DNA of 64,000 nt from Ceratotherium simum simum (Eukaryota; Chordata; Mammalia; Perissodactyla; Rhinocerotidae), in assembly GCF_000283155.1 (NCBI RefSeq), contig NW_004454177.1:6215060-6279059 (forward strand), written 5' to 3'. Below the pieces are notes generated by a model. The model saw only the letters and a list, made by a program, of their open reading frames with translations. It had not been told where the DNA came from and did not search any database. Shown here piece by piece: positions 32,250 to 42,912 of the stretch. The translations under genes were made by a program, and so were the position numbers. Numbering within the stretch: the stretch's first letter is position 1; each line of letters starts with the position of its first letter.

Positions 32250-32565
32250 AATGCATCCTAGTAGGTGAAAGAAGCCAGTCTCAAAAGGCTATCCCCCAGA
32301 TAATTCCATTGATATGACATTCCAGAAAGGGCAAAACTGTAGGGACAGACAACAGATCAGTGGTCCCCAGGAGCTGGGGGAAGGGAGAAAGGTACAACAA
32401 AGGGACCTGAAGGAGTTTGGCGGGTGATAGAACTCTTCTGTATCTTGATTACGGTGGTGGGTACAAGACCACGTGTGTATGGCAAGACTTTTGGAACTGT
32501 CACTAAAATGGTGTGTTTTACTGAATGCAAATTGTACCTCAATAAATCGACCCCTCCAAAAAAAG
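32250..32565 (+). mobile_element. Old L1 3' end (plus)
   Basis: The order 'gaagccagtctcaaaaggc', 'tgacattccagaaagggcaa', 'atcagtggtccccaggagct', 'cttgattacggtggtgggta' and 'tgtacctcaataaatcgacc' followed by an A-rich tail is the 3' UTR of an old L1 family. Confidence 0.72.
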
Positions 32566-32569
32566 AGAG

Positions 32570-33010
32570 AATGTATTCATGTAAAACCCTTAACGCATGG
32601 CGTTTACTAGATAACTACACTTTCATAATGAGTAGGGGATCTATGGTAACTCTTAGTATTATCACTCTGGTGGGGTCCCCTTCCTACCTCAAAGTGCAGA
32701 GGCTTGGGACATTTTTCAAAGCGGCAAAGGGCTGAGTTTGAAATCCTCCTCAAAGGAGGCAGCTTTGGCTCAGTGGGCTGTGGTGGTCCCTTCCAGTCTG
32801 TGACATTTATTGAAGATATTCCACCTCTTTGGCTCACCAAGTAGTTTTGCATAAGAATGACTGAGTTTTTTGTTCTGGTTTAAACAGCCTGGCAGGCTGG
32901 CAGGCCTGGGGCCCCAGCCTCAGAGCTTAATAGCCACTTTCTCAACTCCCCTCATTGTTCTGTAATCTGTATAATTTTAGGACCCTGTGCGGCACCTTCT
33001 CCAGGCTCGT
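32570..33010. other. Unique non-coding sequence
   Basis: No repeat or gene recognised. Confidence 0.45.
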
Positions 33011-33014
33011 GGTT

Positions 33015-33190
33015 CCCATTAATAATCATGATCAGCACTTACCTAGGTGCTTTTCATTTTCAAAGCCCATTAATTAACACTAATTAATCCACACAGCGGT
33101 GCTGGAAGGAAGGGGAGCTATCATTATCCTGGCTGCAAAAAAGCAGAGAAGAGGGTGGCTCCAGGTGACTTGCCTGTGGCTGCAAGGGAG
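33015..33190 (-). mobile_element. MIR-type SINE (minus)
   Basis: The order 'atgatcagcacttacctagg', 'aatccacacagcggtgctgg', 'agctatcattatcctggctg' and 'ccaggtgacttgcctgtggc' matches a diverged reverse MIR variant. Confidence 0.5.
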
Positions 33191-33269
33191 AGAGAGAGAG
33201 AGGAGGAAATCTCAGGGAGAGAACCCTGGTACCGCAGACCCCAGTTCAAGGCCACAACTATTAGCGATC

Positions 33270-33485
33270 ATTAAAATGGCCTGCACTTATTGAGCAACTG
33301 CTGTGTGCAAGGTAACATACAAAGAGCTTTCCATGCATTTTCTCATTTAATCATCACAGCAATCCTCTGAGCACCTATGGCTGTGATTCATTCCTTTTTA
33401 CAAATAAAGAAATGGAGACACAGAGAGATGAAGCACCTGCCCAAGGTCACAGAGCCAACACAGTCCAGAGTTAACCTCTCGCCAC
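33270..33485 (-). mobile_element. MIR SINE (minus)
   Basis: The order 'gcacttattgagcaactgct', 'ttctcatttaatcatcacag', 'caaataaagaaatggagaca' and 'ctgcccaaggtcacagagc' is a reverse MIR. Confidence 0.85.
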
Positions 33486-33607
33486 CCTCACTCCACCACC
33501 TCCACCAGACTGACCCTTAAGAGAGAAAGGCGGCATCAGTTCCTCCAGCCGGTGCCTAGGTGGGAAAGCTGCTGGTGACTTTGCCTAGTCCTTTTCATGT
33601 ACCAGGA

Positions 33608-33765
33608 AGGAATAAAAAGAGCTTTGGAGACAGCCAGGCCAGAAAGTAGAGAACAGAGCTGAGCCATAGGACCAACTGAGTAGCCATAGGCGTCATGACC
33701 CCCTGAGCAAATTTCCTCCCTATTCTCTGCCTCAGTTTCCTTCCTTCACCCTGAAGAGGACCATC
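33608..33765 (+). mobile_element. MIR SINE fragment (plus)
   Basis: The order 'tgagcaaatttcctccctat' and 'tctgcctcagtttccttcct' is the middle of a forward MIR, with a worn 5' part. Confidence 0.55.
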
Positions 33766-33769
33766 CATT

Positions 33770-33910
33770 CATTCTCTCTTAAAAAGCACAATGCTGAGCT
33801 CTGGGGACACTTGAAGATGAGTAAGGCGTAGTCTCTGTCTTCATAGAATTCACTGTGTCTCTGAGAAGCAAAGCATTAATACCTGAAACATCCAGACAGC
33901 TAAAGAGCTA
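33770..33910 (-). mobile_element. L2 (minus)
   Basis: The order 'atgctgagctctggggacac', 'tgaagatgagtaaggcgtag' and 'tagaattcactgtgtctctg' is reverse L2 3' sequence. Confidence 0.6.
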
Positions 33911-34024
33911 CAAGAAACAGTGAAACTCTTTCCAGTTACTCCACATTCAAAATCACACTATTGGGCTCCACAAAATTTACGTGGAATAACATAATTAATA
34001 TATCTAGAACTGGATGAGAACTTA

Positions 34025-35300
34025 CATTTATTCACTTATTTGATAAATATTTATTGATTACCTACGATGTTCCAAGCTGTGTTCTAGGCACCAGGAATAC
34101 AGCAGTAAACATAACAAATGATGTCTCTGACCTCATGAGTTTTACATTCTAGAGGAGAGAGACAATCAACAAACAAACAAGAAAAACAGCAGCACGAACT
34201 ATTGAGTATCAGCCAGTGGTATGTGCTGTGCAGAGAATGGAAACAGAATAAAGTAAAAGGGTGCTCCATATCTACTACAAGTTGGGTGGTCAGCAAAGGC
34301 CTGTGTGGGGAGGTGACATTTAGCTGAGATCTAAATGACAGGAAGGAGCCAGCTGTGTGAAGATCAAAGGCAGAGCTTCCAAGCAGAGGGACAGCCAGTG
34401 CAAAGGCCCCAGGTGGAAATGATCTTTACTCAAGAGAGCTGGAGTGGTCAGAGTGGTGTGAACAAGGACGAGAGTGCCATAGAGGTGGGGTCCCAGAGGG
34501 AGGCAGGGGCCAGATTATGAGCGGCTTTAAGGTCCTAGTAAGGGGTTTGGAATTTATTTTTGGGTCCAAGCAAGCTATAGGAGGAGATGACATCTTTTTA
34601 AAAGGAGGATTTTGGCTACCAAGTGGAGAATGGATTACAAGAGGAGAAGAGGGGAAGCAGAGAGAACAGTCAAACTGCAGAGCCTGGGTGGGAAATGAGG
34701 AGATCATGGCAATGTATTTGGAGAGAAGTAGAGGGACCTGGGGCGTATTTGGAGATCAAGCCAACAAGACTTGCTGATGATTAGACGAGGGCAGAAAGGA
34801 AAAAGGAGGAATCAAGGATAATGCCTGTATTTTTGGATTAGCATCTGCATGGGTTGGAATGCCCTTTATGGAGAATGAGAAGATGGGAGAAATAGGTTGG
34901 AGTGGGAGGGTGGAACTAAATGTTCTGTTGTGGACATGTTCACTTTGAAATGACTGTTAGACCTCCCGGTGGAGGTGACAAATAAGCAGTTCTGGGGGAA
35001 GCTCAGGGCTATAGATTCAGAACTGGGAAGCCACTGAATATGGGTGGGACTTAAAGCCATGGGAGTAGATGCAAAAACCAAGGGAGAGAGTTTAGATAGA
35101 AAAGAAGAGGTTCAGGACCTTGGGACACACCAACATTTAGATGTGGAACAGAAGAGAGGAAGCAGGAAAGGAGGTGGAGAAGGGGTGGCAGTGAGGGAGG
35201 AGGCGAGATGAGATAAAATGACATCATGGAACCCAAGAGAATTTGAGGGTTTCACCAGGGAGGAGGGGTCAGCTGGATAAATGCCTCTGATGGGACAAGC
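34025..35300 (-). mobile_element. Long L2 remnant (minus), about 1.3 kb
   Basis: Runs from the 3' end ('gataaatatttattgattac', 'aggaatacagcagtaaacat', 'catgagttttacattctag') through 'aggtgacatttagctgagat', 'aagtgca'-type 'cagccagtgcaaaggcccc', 'ggccagattatgagcggct', 'tggagaatggattacaagag' and further upstream regions. The order is collinear with the reverse L2 3' region. No reverse-transcriptase reading frame survives. Confidence 0.75.
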
Positions 35301-35334
35301 AGGATAAGAAAATATCCTCTGGCCACACAGTTCC

Positions 35335-35520
35335 CAAGCCTGGCAGTGCATTAAGATCATTGTGGGGCTTTTTAAAAATATGGGTGCTCAGGCTGTATCC
35401 CGGAGCTATTCAATTGGACACACTGAGGGTAGGGCCAGGACGCCAGTACTTTGTAAAACGTGTTCCAGGTGATTCTGGCGCAGCCAGGCCACGGGCCGGG
35501 ATCTGAGAACACTAACCTAG
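35335..35520 (+). mobile_element. MER5A-type hAT element
   Basis: The order 'tgcattaagatcattgtggg', 'gctttttaaaaatatgggtg', 'ctgtatcccggagctattca', 'gttccaggtgattctggcgc' and 'gatctgagaac' is a MER5A (hAT-Charlie) copy with worn ends. Confidence 0.65.
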
Positions 35521-35549
35521 TCCAGCTTCTGGGCCAGAGACCAGAGAGA

Positions 35550-35655
35550 CTCAGTAACCTGGGGCGACACCAGCACGAGGGGAGTCTAGGATTAGACCAC
35601 AGACTCCCTATTACTTAATGTGGTGCTCTGTCCGTTACACCACGTTGCCGCTCTG
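35550..35655 (-). mobile_element. MIR tRNA-side fragment (minus)
   Basis: Ends in 'ggtgctctgtccgttacacc' and 'acgttgccgct', a reverse tRNA-like head, preceded by 'gtctaggattagaccacag'. Confidence 0.55.
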
Positions 35656-35679
35656 GTTTGGAGGGAGTATGATTTGCCA

Positions 35680-36050
35680 TATAGAAATAAGTTGTAGAAG
35701 AAATTTAACTCTAAATCAGGGATTTAAATTTGAAATTAAGCCCAAGCCATGTGAAAAGCATGATGCCTCTGTGTAAAATGCCTAGAATGTTCAAATCAAT
35801 GGTAATTAGCCTTCCAAGGCCACCATTTCTGTGACTCCAGGCCGGTTCTCAATTATCGGCACTTGGATTATCCACTTGCACTGATGAAAATGTTGACTCT
35901 GCTGCTGATTGTTCCCTGACACTCAGGACACAGCTGGATCCCTCCTCTCCAGCAGCTCCTGCAGGCTCGGGAACTGAAAACTGCGAGGGTTTTGCGTACA
36001 GAGAGAAAAGCACTTGTTGAGAACAATCAGGCTTCACTTAGATTGTGTGA
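35680..36050. promoter_or_regulatory. Candidate conserved non-coding element
   Basis: Repeat-free and AT-balanced. It contains the near-palindrome GGATTATCC (35865-35873) with a bicoid/OTX-type GGATTA, plus 'caatggtaattagccttcc' and 'ctgctgattgttccctg'. Inference only. Confidence 0.27.
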
Positions 36051-36059
36051 GGCTTGGGG

Positions 36060-36930
36060 AAGGGACGGCGGGGGTATTTCCATGTCGTGAGCACATCTCA
36101 GGTGCCAGGCACTGTATACTGTCCCTTGTATACTCTGTATACTCACCTGTATGCTCTGTCCCTTAATAAGCACAGTATCTTGGTTCTCTTATTCAATTCT
36201 ATTGACTAAAATAGACACTGGAAGCTAGAGGGTGATGAAAATGTTGGCAGTAAGTGAGGGGGGCTGGAAATAGAAAGCAAGCAAATAAATGTGGGGAGAG
36301 TCTACTGTTACGAAAGTCATCTGCTCGCCTGTAGAATGGTGAGGACTGAGGCTGCACCCGCTGGATGAGCCAGGTCAGTCTCGTGCTCTGTGGTGGCAGG
36401 CCCTCACATCTAGGAATGGCGGTTGACCCCCTCCCCGCTGGACGAGAACCCCCTCATTGATCACAGTGGAGGCAGTAAAGCCACGAATGAGGCCCTAACC
36501 CCAGGCAGGCCAATGGCCCTCCCAAGGCGACTCCTCACAGGCCCTGGTTGTAAGTGGGAGCAGGTAGTCCTAGAGGGTTTAAAGATGAGGGCACAGCTGC
36601 CTCAGCACCAGAGCCATCCCAGGGAGACCGTGGGATTTGGCTTGGAGCCCAGGATCTGCTGGTGGAGGGTAGGAGCATCGCCAGGGAAAGGGTGGCTTTA
36701 TCTGCACAGTGTCTGGGCATTCGGTCCTCCAGACATCCTACCCAGAGCCCAGACCCGCACCCTCTCTCTGTTCTGCAGTCCAGTTGGACATCACCCCAGC
36801 GGGGTAGATGTGAGCCTTTTCATTCTGATTGCCACCTTACAGCGTACTACCCCGTGCGGAGAGAAAAGTTCTGCCTGTTTTAGAGACCATGAGTCACAGC
36901 ATCTTAGTTGGGGGGCAAGCTTTAGGTTCT
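36060..36930. other. Unique non-coding sequence; long frame not supported
   Basis: A small degenerate repeat of 'gtatact' units lies at about 36112-36164. The longest open frame in the window (227 codons, 36423-37106) starts here, but it runs through the MER5A that follows, has no domain and overlaps other open frames, so it is taken as chance. Confidence 0.5.
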
Positions 36931-36934
36931 TCTC

Positions 36935-37115
36935 AGGCGGTGCCTCTCAACCCTGGCCATGCAGCACGATCACCAGGAGAAGTTTTATGAAATCAGGTGC
37001 CCAGACCTCACCCTCACCTACAAAATCAGAAGCTCCAGGAGTGAAGCCTAGGCTTCAGAACTTTGAAAAGTGGTCCGAACATGCATCAAAGACTGAGAAC
37101 CACTGATTTAAACTC
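36935..37115 (+). mobile_element. MER5A hAT element (plus)
   Basis: Starts near 'ggtgcctctcaaccctggcc' and ends in the terminal 'gactgagaaccactg'. The middle has 'ttatgaaatcaggtgcccag' and 'aatcagaagctccaggagtg'. Confidence 0.7.
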
Positions 37116-37119
37116 AATT

Positions 37120-38390
37120 ACCAGGTCCCCTGCATGCCCTTCTCCCAGACAGCTCTCCATGACCGAGCTTTTCTCATAGCCGCGCCGGCTCACGTGGACC
37201 TGGACCCCTGGGGCTTTAGTCCATGGCCAGGTCTGCTGGGCCAGGCCTCTACTCCCTGGGTCTGTGCAGTGGAATCGTTCGCTGCTTTACGTGGAGTCTG
37301 GTTGGTGCTGGTGCCCGAGGAGCTTCCATGGTTTGCCGTAGGCCCCACAGCAGGTGAGGGGTGGATTCCAGAGTACCTGATGCCCTGGTCCTCACCTGTC
37401 CGGGGCCTGAGCCTCTCCCCTTGGGAGGGGGGTGAGCCAGGCTCAGGGGCCCACATGCCCAGAAGTGCCCTCAGAGAAGAGATGACAACAGAAGCGCAGC
37501 AGAGATGATGCAGTTCACCTGGTTCATGTCCCCTTGCCGGTGCTGAAGAGCCCTGGATCTAAAGGACGGGCTGGTCCACAGTCCACAGCAGAAGCCTAAG
37601 AGCAGAGGGCAGGTCATTTGCGGAAAGGGCAGAGGCCTGAGAGGCACCCAGAGCATGAGAGCTCAGCTTTCCCTGAGAATAACAGTAGGCAACCACCTCT
37701 GGGACCACCACCAAGGCACCCTCCACCCAATCTTCTAACAGTGGGGGAGAGTAGGGGGTCTTTTGAGAGCAGGGCATTAACCCCCAGTACGAGGCCTCTG
37801 AGGGACCTCCTAGGGAATCAGGATTTGCTGTTCCTGCCCCTGCCCCTAAATGGTGGGTTTCCCCCAAGGATACAGTGCCCATTTGTCCTTTTGCAGAGTT
37901 CGTCCCACAGAGGATATAACCGAGACCCAAGAGCCAGAAATTGCCCCTCCCAGAGTGGCCTAGGAGTTGAGGTGGGAGGGTGGGTGGGCACCCTGAACCT
38001 CCCTCCCGTCCTATCCACTTCTACAATGAGGGATTTGGCACTCCCTCATTCCCAGCTCCAGAAAGCCATGGAATTTTAGAGCCAGAAGGAACCCGGAAGG
38101 AAGAAGGGAAAGAGCACCTGTCCACCTTAGCGCTGCCTTGGACCCAGCCCTTCATTTCAAAGCTGAAGACATTTCCCCAGAGCAGGGATCACAGAAAGCC
38201 AGAGCTTGGAGGGGATCTTGGGAAGCAGAGCTGGTGCTCACGCCATGGCTGCCCTGGGGAGACCCAGGGGTCACAGCTGTCCTGGAGGGATGAGAAGCAT
38301 CCAGGACCCAAAAAGGTGTGGCCACGGTAAAGGTGGAGGTGCTCTGGCTTCCCAGCCTCCGCTCTGACACCAGCCACAGCAGCCTTACCT
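37120..38390. other. Unique non-coding sequence
   Basis: No gene or repeat family recognised apart from the quadruplex motif. Frames of 116-153 codons overlap on both strands with no domain. Confidence 0.5.
37974..37988 (+). other. G-quadruplex motif with 1-1-1 loops
   Basis: GGGAGGGTGGGTGGG: four GGG runs with single-base loops, the minimal parallel-quadruplex topology known to be exceptionally stable in vitro. Confidence 0.75.
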
Positions 38391-38395
38391 CAAAC

Positions 38396-38455
38396 GGTAA
38401 GACAGGAGGTAAGACAGGAGGTAAGACAGGAGGTAAGACAGGAGGTAAGACAGGA
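38396..38455 (+). repeat. Perfect 5 x 12 bp minisatellite of splice-donor units
   Basis: Five identical copies of GGTAAGACAGGA. Each internal junction reads AGGAGGTAAGA, a near-consensus 5' splice site. The unit is a multiple of three, so frames stay open across it on both strands. A short inverted pair TTACC (38385-38389) and GGTAA (38396-38400) marks the left edge. Confidence 0.97.
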
Positions 38456-38735
38456 GGGCTTGTAATGTAGCAACAGCCTGAAGAGGGGGTTCAGCTGATA
38501 CAGAGCCCCTAGAATGCATGTGCCTGCAGACAAACCTTGACCCCAGCAGTCCCTCTCTCCAGGAGAGCCCCTCCATTCTATTAACCAAATCCCCCTCTCC
38601 TTAAAACCTGAGCACCAATGCTCACCAGAATCAGAGATGCCTTCCCTGCCCCCACCCCCAGTGCTTTCCCTCCTCCGACCCCCAGTACTCACTCACTCAT
38701 TGTATTCACGTCTAGTGGAGTCTGGCTAAACGCCT
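38456..38735. other. Unique non-coding sequence
   Basis: No repeat or gene recognised. Confidence 0.45.
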
Positions 38736-38739
38736 CGTC

Positions 38740-38865
38740 ACCTGTGTCCGCCTCACCTCCCCAACTAGACTATATGTTCCTTGAGGGTGGGGACGGTAAG
38801 ATATGCTTCTTTGCATCACTTTCTCTTCCTTGTCCCTCATGCAGAGAACATGACTAAACACATCT
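38740..38865 (+). mobile_element. L2 3' end (plus)
   Basis: The order 'actagactatatgttccttg', 'agggtggggacggtaagata' and 'catgcagagaacatg' is forward L2. A short TG-rich patch (38868-38888) follows. Confidence 0.55.
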
Positions 38866-38888
38866 TGTATGTGTGTGTATGTGTGTGT

Positions 38889-39300
38889 CAGTTAAGGTGG
38901 GCCAGGATGTGGTAGCAAGTAGATCTTTAAAACTATGGTGGCTCAAACACAGTAGGAGTTTATGTCCCAGGCGATGGCCCCATCTGTAGGTGACTCTTTA
39001 GGCTCCTGGGCCCCTCCTGTCTTATGGCTTCTCCAGCCCCAGGACCTCACATTGGCCGTACCCAGCTATGACAGGGGAAATAGAGCTTAGATGTCCACAG
39101 CTTTGGAGAATCCCTGGCCCCAAAACAGCACTTGGGGGGCCGGGAGGTGAGGTATAGCAGTGTGCTCAGGAAGAGGGGACACAGATGCTGCTGAATATTA
39201 TCAGTGCCACCACAGCCTAGACGGGATGCTCAGCCTGAGTGATGGGTTAAGGTTTGGGGCTGAAGGAACCCAGCGGGCATCTCTCCTCTTTGGCCCTCAG
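38889..39300. repeat. Unassigned old interspersed repeat, copy 1
   Basis: The order 'tcagttaaggtgggccagga', 'aactatggtggctcaaacac' and 'agtaggagtttatgtcccag' shares layout with sequences near 43150 and 55370 (a 'sample phrase' of tissue-like CA/TTTAT steps). I recognise the pattern from mammalian genomes but not its name. Confidence 0.4.
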
Positions 39301-39304
39301 TTTC

Positions 39305-40310
39305 TTTGTGAATACATGAGCATAAAGCAGCTGGCTGCCGCCAAACAGGGTAGTGAGGAGAGCCAACAGAGGTAACGGCTCCTACAAGGATGTCATCCTC
39401 CAAGTACTTGACAAATGATAAGGCTTTTTATACTGTTATTGCCCTGCCTCCGATTTGACTCCTGGTCTCCAACAGCCTTTGCCTCTTGAATGTTCCAGCA
39501 AGCGTAAGGGACCCAGAGCAGCAGAGGGAGGCAGTAATAGCTGGCAGATGCTGGGACGTCTCCTTCAGCTGCGCTGGGGTTCCCAGAAGGGTGCAGTGGG
39601 CTGGGTGGGAGGGAGGAAGGCAAGGTTCTCCCTCCAGGAAAGGGGTGGCTGCATTCCCCCCCCAACAATCTCCTTGGGATACTGTCCTTCAGCTCTTGCC
39701 AGAGAAGGTGTAAGGGAGAATGTGGCGTTTAGGACTTAGCACTCCAAGGGGGTCTAAACCGGCTTTGCATTACTGATGTGGAGCTGGGGTGATGGGCGCC
39801 AGGAAGCCGCAGAGGAAAGGGGCTGCTGGTTTCCCCAGGAGCTGCCTTCTCTGCAGGACCCTGCCCCACCTCTGGGTGTTGTGACTCAGAGATTCCCGCC
39901 CTGGGGGATCAGCTGGGGCTGGCAGAGCACAGGGGTGACACACTCCGGGGCCTGGGACTCAGGGGTCAGGGAAGGCTCTGAATGGAATGGAAGGCAGGCT
40001 CCTCTGCCTACCTGCAGCTGCGGGGGGCCAACAGAGGCAGCCCTGCCCAGTCCGTCCAGCAGCCCAGCCTGAGGGGGCCTTGCAAGATTCCTCCAGACTG
40101 GAATGTGATTGATCAGCCCCTGTGTCTGGGCATCAGTACCCGTAAATGAGGACCCTGGAGGCTCTGTCACGCTGGACACAAGCTTGCAGGAGGTGTATGG
40201 ACAGTCCGCTCTGGGCATGATGCGCTGATAGCAGATCAGGTCTGGAACGTTCAGATCATCTTCTGACTGCTCCAGGACGTGCGTGAGTTTTGCATCCTGG
40301 CCGGTGCCAC
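39305..40310. other. Unique non-coding sequence
   Basis: No gene or repeat recognised. The 158-codon minus frame at 39886-40362 runs into a MIR and has no domain. Confidence 0.5.
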
Positions 40311-40314
40311 TTAG

Positions 40315-40475
40315 TATCATCCATGTGAACTTGAGCAGGTCCCTTAACCTCATATTCCCCATTTGGGGAATGGAATGTTAATTAAGACAGTAGCTCTCTC
40401 ACAGGCTGTTATGTAGAACAACTAAGACAGCATCTGGGAAAGTGGTAGGCCTCCCAAAGTGTTCGCTGGCATCGC
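40315..40475 (+). mobile_element. MIR SINE (plus)
   Basis: The order 'gaacttgagcaggtccctta', 'cctcatattccccatttggg' and 'cacaggctgttatgtagaac' is a forward MIR. Confidence 0.7.
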
Positions 40476-40479
40476 TGTA

Positions 40480-40750
40480 GTCACCATTGTGACCTTGAAG
40501 GCTGAAAGGGACCAATACATAGAGATCACTTTTCCCCTCCCTCTGCCCCAGGACAAAAACCTAATTGACCCAACACTCTAGAGAGCAGGGTCTGGTTATA
40601 CCTGCACTTGAACTAGCAGAGGGGACTTTGATCAACAATCTCTTATCTAATGGAGGGGGGTAACCTTCAGCAGATAACCCATCTCTATTTCTCCTTCACT
40701 GACAAGGATTGCTTGCTCGCCTTCACTCAGCTGAATTTTGAGGACCCGCT
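40480..40750. other. Unique non-coding sequence
   Basis: Nothing recognised. Confidence 0.45.
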
Positions 40751-40754
40751 CTTT

Positions 40755-40880
40755 GCAAGACACGTTCCCCCAGATACTGGCCTTCCTAATAATTCACCTG
40801 CAAAGTACTTACTGAGCACCTTTGAAGTGCCCATCATTGGTGTTAGATGGGAAACAGAGCTTGTATTACCTGAGTGCATG
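40755..40880 (-). mobile_element. L2 3' fragment (minus)
   Basis: The order 'aaagtacttactgagcacct' and 'ggtgttagatgggaaacaga' is reverse L2. Confidence 0.5.
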
Positions 40881-41029
40881 CCCAGTGACCAAATGCGGGG
40901 GTGGGTAAGAAGGCAGAAGAACAGGAGTGGTGGGGGAGGCTGAAGCCTTGCCAAGGACCGTATTCCACATTCGTAACAATGACAAGGAAATGCCAGATCC
41001 GAAATCAGGAGCCCTGACTTCTCCTTCGG

Positions 41030-41110
41030 CTTCCCCGCCGCCGGCTGGGTGACCTGGACAAGTCGCGGCCCCCTTCTCAGCCTCACTCACCTCGTCTCCC
41101 AGGACTAGGC
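41030..41110 (+). mobile_element. MIR fragment (plus)
   Basis: The phrase 'gctgggtgacctggacaagt' followed by 'ctcagcctcactcacctcg' is the forward MIR centre. Confidence 0.6.
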
Positions 41111-41407
41111 TGGGAATCCAACAAGGAAGGCCACAGCTGAGTGAGCCCTTGTGAAAACTAAAAGGAGCTTTCGTGAGAATTTTTATTACTGGAGGAGGAG
41201 GCAGGAGCGCATGGCTTAGGTGGGGAAGCCGGGGGGTGAGGACCTGGGCCAGAGCTCGAGTCCACCTTTCCTCTTCCACCTTCTCTCAAATGGCTGTTCT
41301 GAGAGGAGAGCAGAGAACTTCCCAGGCCCCAGAGCCGCCCTCACCTGGCATGCTGGATCACAGCACAGAATGACCACGGCTGGGGCTCCAGGAAGCCACA
41401 GAGAGTG
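41111..41407. other. Unique non-coding sequence
   Basis: Nothing recognised. Confidence 0.45.
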
Positions 41408-41625
41408 GAGGGAAGGGCACTGGGCAGGGAGTCCAAAGATGGTTCCTCCTCCCAGCCTGGCCACTCACTCCTTCCAGGATCTTGGGAAAATCAGTCTCTC
41501 TCTCTGAGCTTCAGTGTCCTCATCTGTAAAATATAGACAGTAATACCTACCTCTAGGGTTGCTGAGAGGACTCTGTCGGTGTCTGGTACATAGTAGCTGC
41601 TCAATAAATTGTAGCAAAGACTGCC
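41408..41625 (+). mobile_element. MIR SINE (plus)
   Basis: The order 'ggatcttgggaaaatcagtc', 'ctcatctgtaaaatatagac', 'ctagggttgctgagaggact' and 'tagtagctgctcaataaatt' is a well-kept forward MIR 3' portion. Confidence 0.87.
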
Positions 41626-41629
41626 ATGA

Positions 41630-42290
41630 GGATGATCTCTAAAGCCCCATCCTGCCCTCAGGTTCTCTGCTCCCAACCCAGAGATGTCTCTCAGGCCCCC
41701 ATGACTATTTGTGCTAGAGCAAAGAGAGCTGGGTGCAGCCGCGGGCCCTCCGGAGCTCTTGTCTCCCCATACCTTCCCCACCGGGGCTCAGTCGCTGGGC
41801 CCTGCTGCTTCCCCGTAATGAGGCTTGGATTTTGTTATCTCGTTTGTCTGGGGCTCCTGGTGCCCAGCTGAAGATCATCTGACATGGGAACTGGGTTCTG
41901 TACAAGGCCAGTCTTAATCCTTAAAGCTTAGCATCTACCCTCAGCTGCCATGTGTGGAAAGCTGGCCCTGCAGCTGGCGTGGAACCAGGCTGGCGGGGAG
42001 CATGAGACCTAATCCTGCTTTGAGCTCTCCAGGGAGCAAGGCTTCAGCCTCAGCACCATGTTCCAGCTGCCATGGCCAGTGGCTTCCTTGTGTGTTAGCT
42101 GAACCTCCCCACCCCCAACACCATGAAGGGTCATGGCCCTCAGTGGCCCCTGGAGTAGGTAGGCACAGTCAGCAAAGAGCTCCGCCATCTGCCACCAGCC
42201 ACTAGAGCAGCGTTTACAAAGTGTGATAGTCAAGGGAAATAGTAATAGGTCCTGCATACACAGTAAAATTCCTATACTGCAGGACTTCTC
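41630..42290. other. Unique non-coding sequence
   Basis: No repeat or gene recognised. Confidence 0.5.
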
Positions 42291-42294
42291 AGAG

Positions 42295-42510
42295 CCTTTA
42301 ATTGCTCAGTCACCAAAAATGTATTGAGCACCTACTAGCTGCCAGGTACTCGTGTAGCTGCTGGGAATAGGTGGTGAATAAGACAGACAAGTTTTATGCT
42401 CTCATGGGGCTTATATTATAGTGTAGGGGGAGATAGAAAATAAATTTGTAAATAAATAAGAGAGCTTCAAATAGTGGTGAGCACTGTGAAGAAAGAAAAC
42501 CAGTTAAGGC
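42295..42510 (-). mobile_element. L2 (minus)
   Basis: The order 'aaaatgtattgagcacctac', 'tgctgggaataggtggtgaa', 'tctcatggggcttatattat' and 'aaataagagagcttcaaata' is reverse L2. Confidence 0.8.
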
Positions 42511-42639
42511 GTAGACGGATTGGTGTGTTAATGTGCATTATTAAGGGAAAGCAGAGCTGCATTTTCCATGAATAAGTCAGGACTGGAATTCCTTGGAAAG
42601 GTCTTGAGGAAAAACAGCACTAGAAAGATCCTTCTAAAA

Positions 42640-42912
42640 CTCGGTTTAAGGGGCCGGCCTGGTGGCGCAAGCAGGTAAGTGCGCGCACTCCGCTGCAGCG
42701 GCCCGAGGTTCACCGGTTTGGATCCTGGGCGCGCACCGACACACCACCTGTTAAGCCATGCTGTGGGGGCGTCCCATATAAAGTGGAGGAAGATGGGCAT
42801 GGATGTTAGCCCAGGGCCAGTCTTCCTCAGCAAAAAAGAGGAGGATTGGCATCGGATGTTAGCTCAGGGCTGGTCTTCCTCACAAAAAAAAAAAAACAAA
42901 ACCTCGGTTTAA
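42640..42912 (+). mobile_element. ERE tRNA-derived SINE (plus) with TSD
   Basis: Body about 42650-42900, starting 'gggccggcctggtggcgc' and ending in an A tail with an internal 'caaaa'. TSD ctcggtttaa occurs at 42640-42649 and 42903-42912; a longer flank matches with one inserted C. A and B boxes are recognisable. It has the 'catataaagtggaggaagat' subfamily body. Confidence 0.95.

Noticed and set aside
36423..37106. 227-codon open frame, the longest in the window
   Set aside because: No domain or signal is visible, its last third is translated MER5A, and other frames are open over the same bases. In about 50% GC DNA of this length such frames arise by chance.
38396..38455. CRISPR-like array
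   Set aside because: Direct tandem units without spacers, in mammalian DNA.
38385..38692. Leucine/serine repeat protein on the minus strand
   Set aside because: The repeat translation is produced by the 12-bp minisatellite, whose length is a multiple of three.
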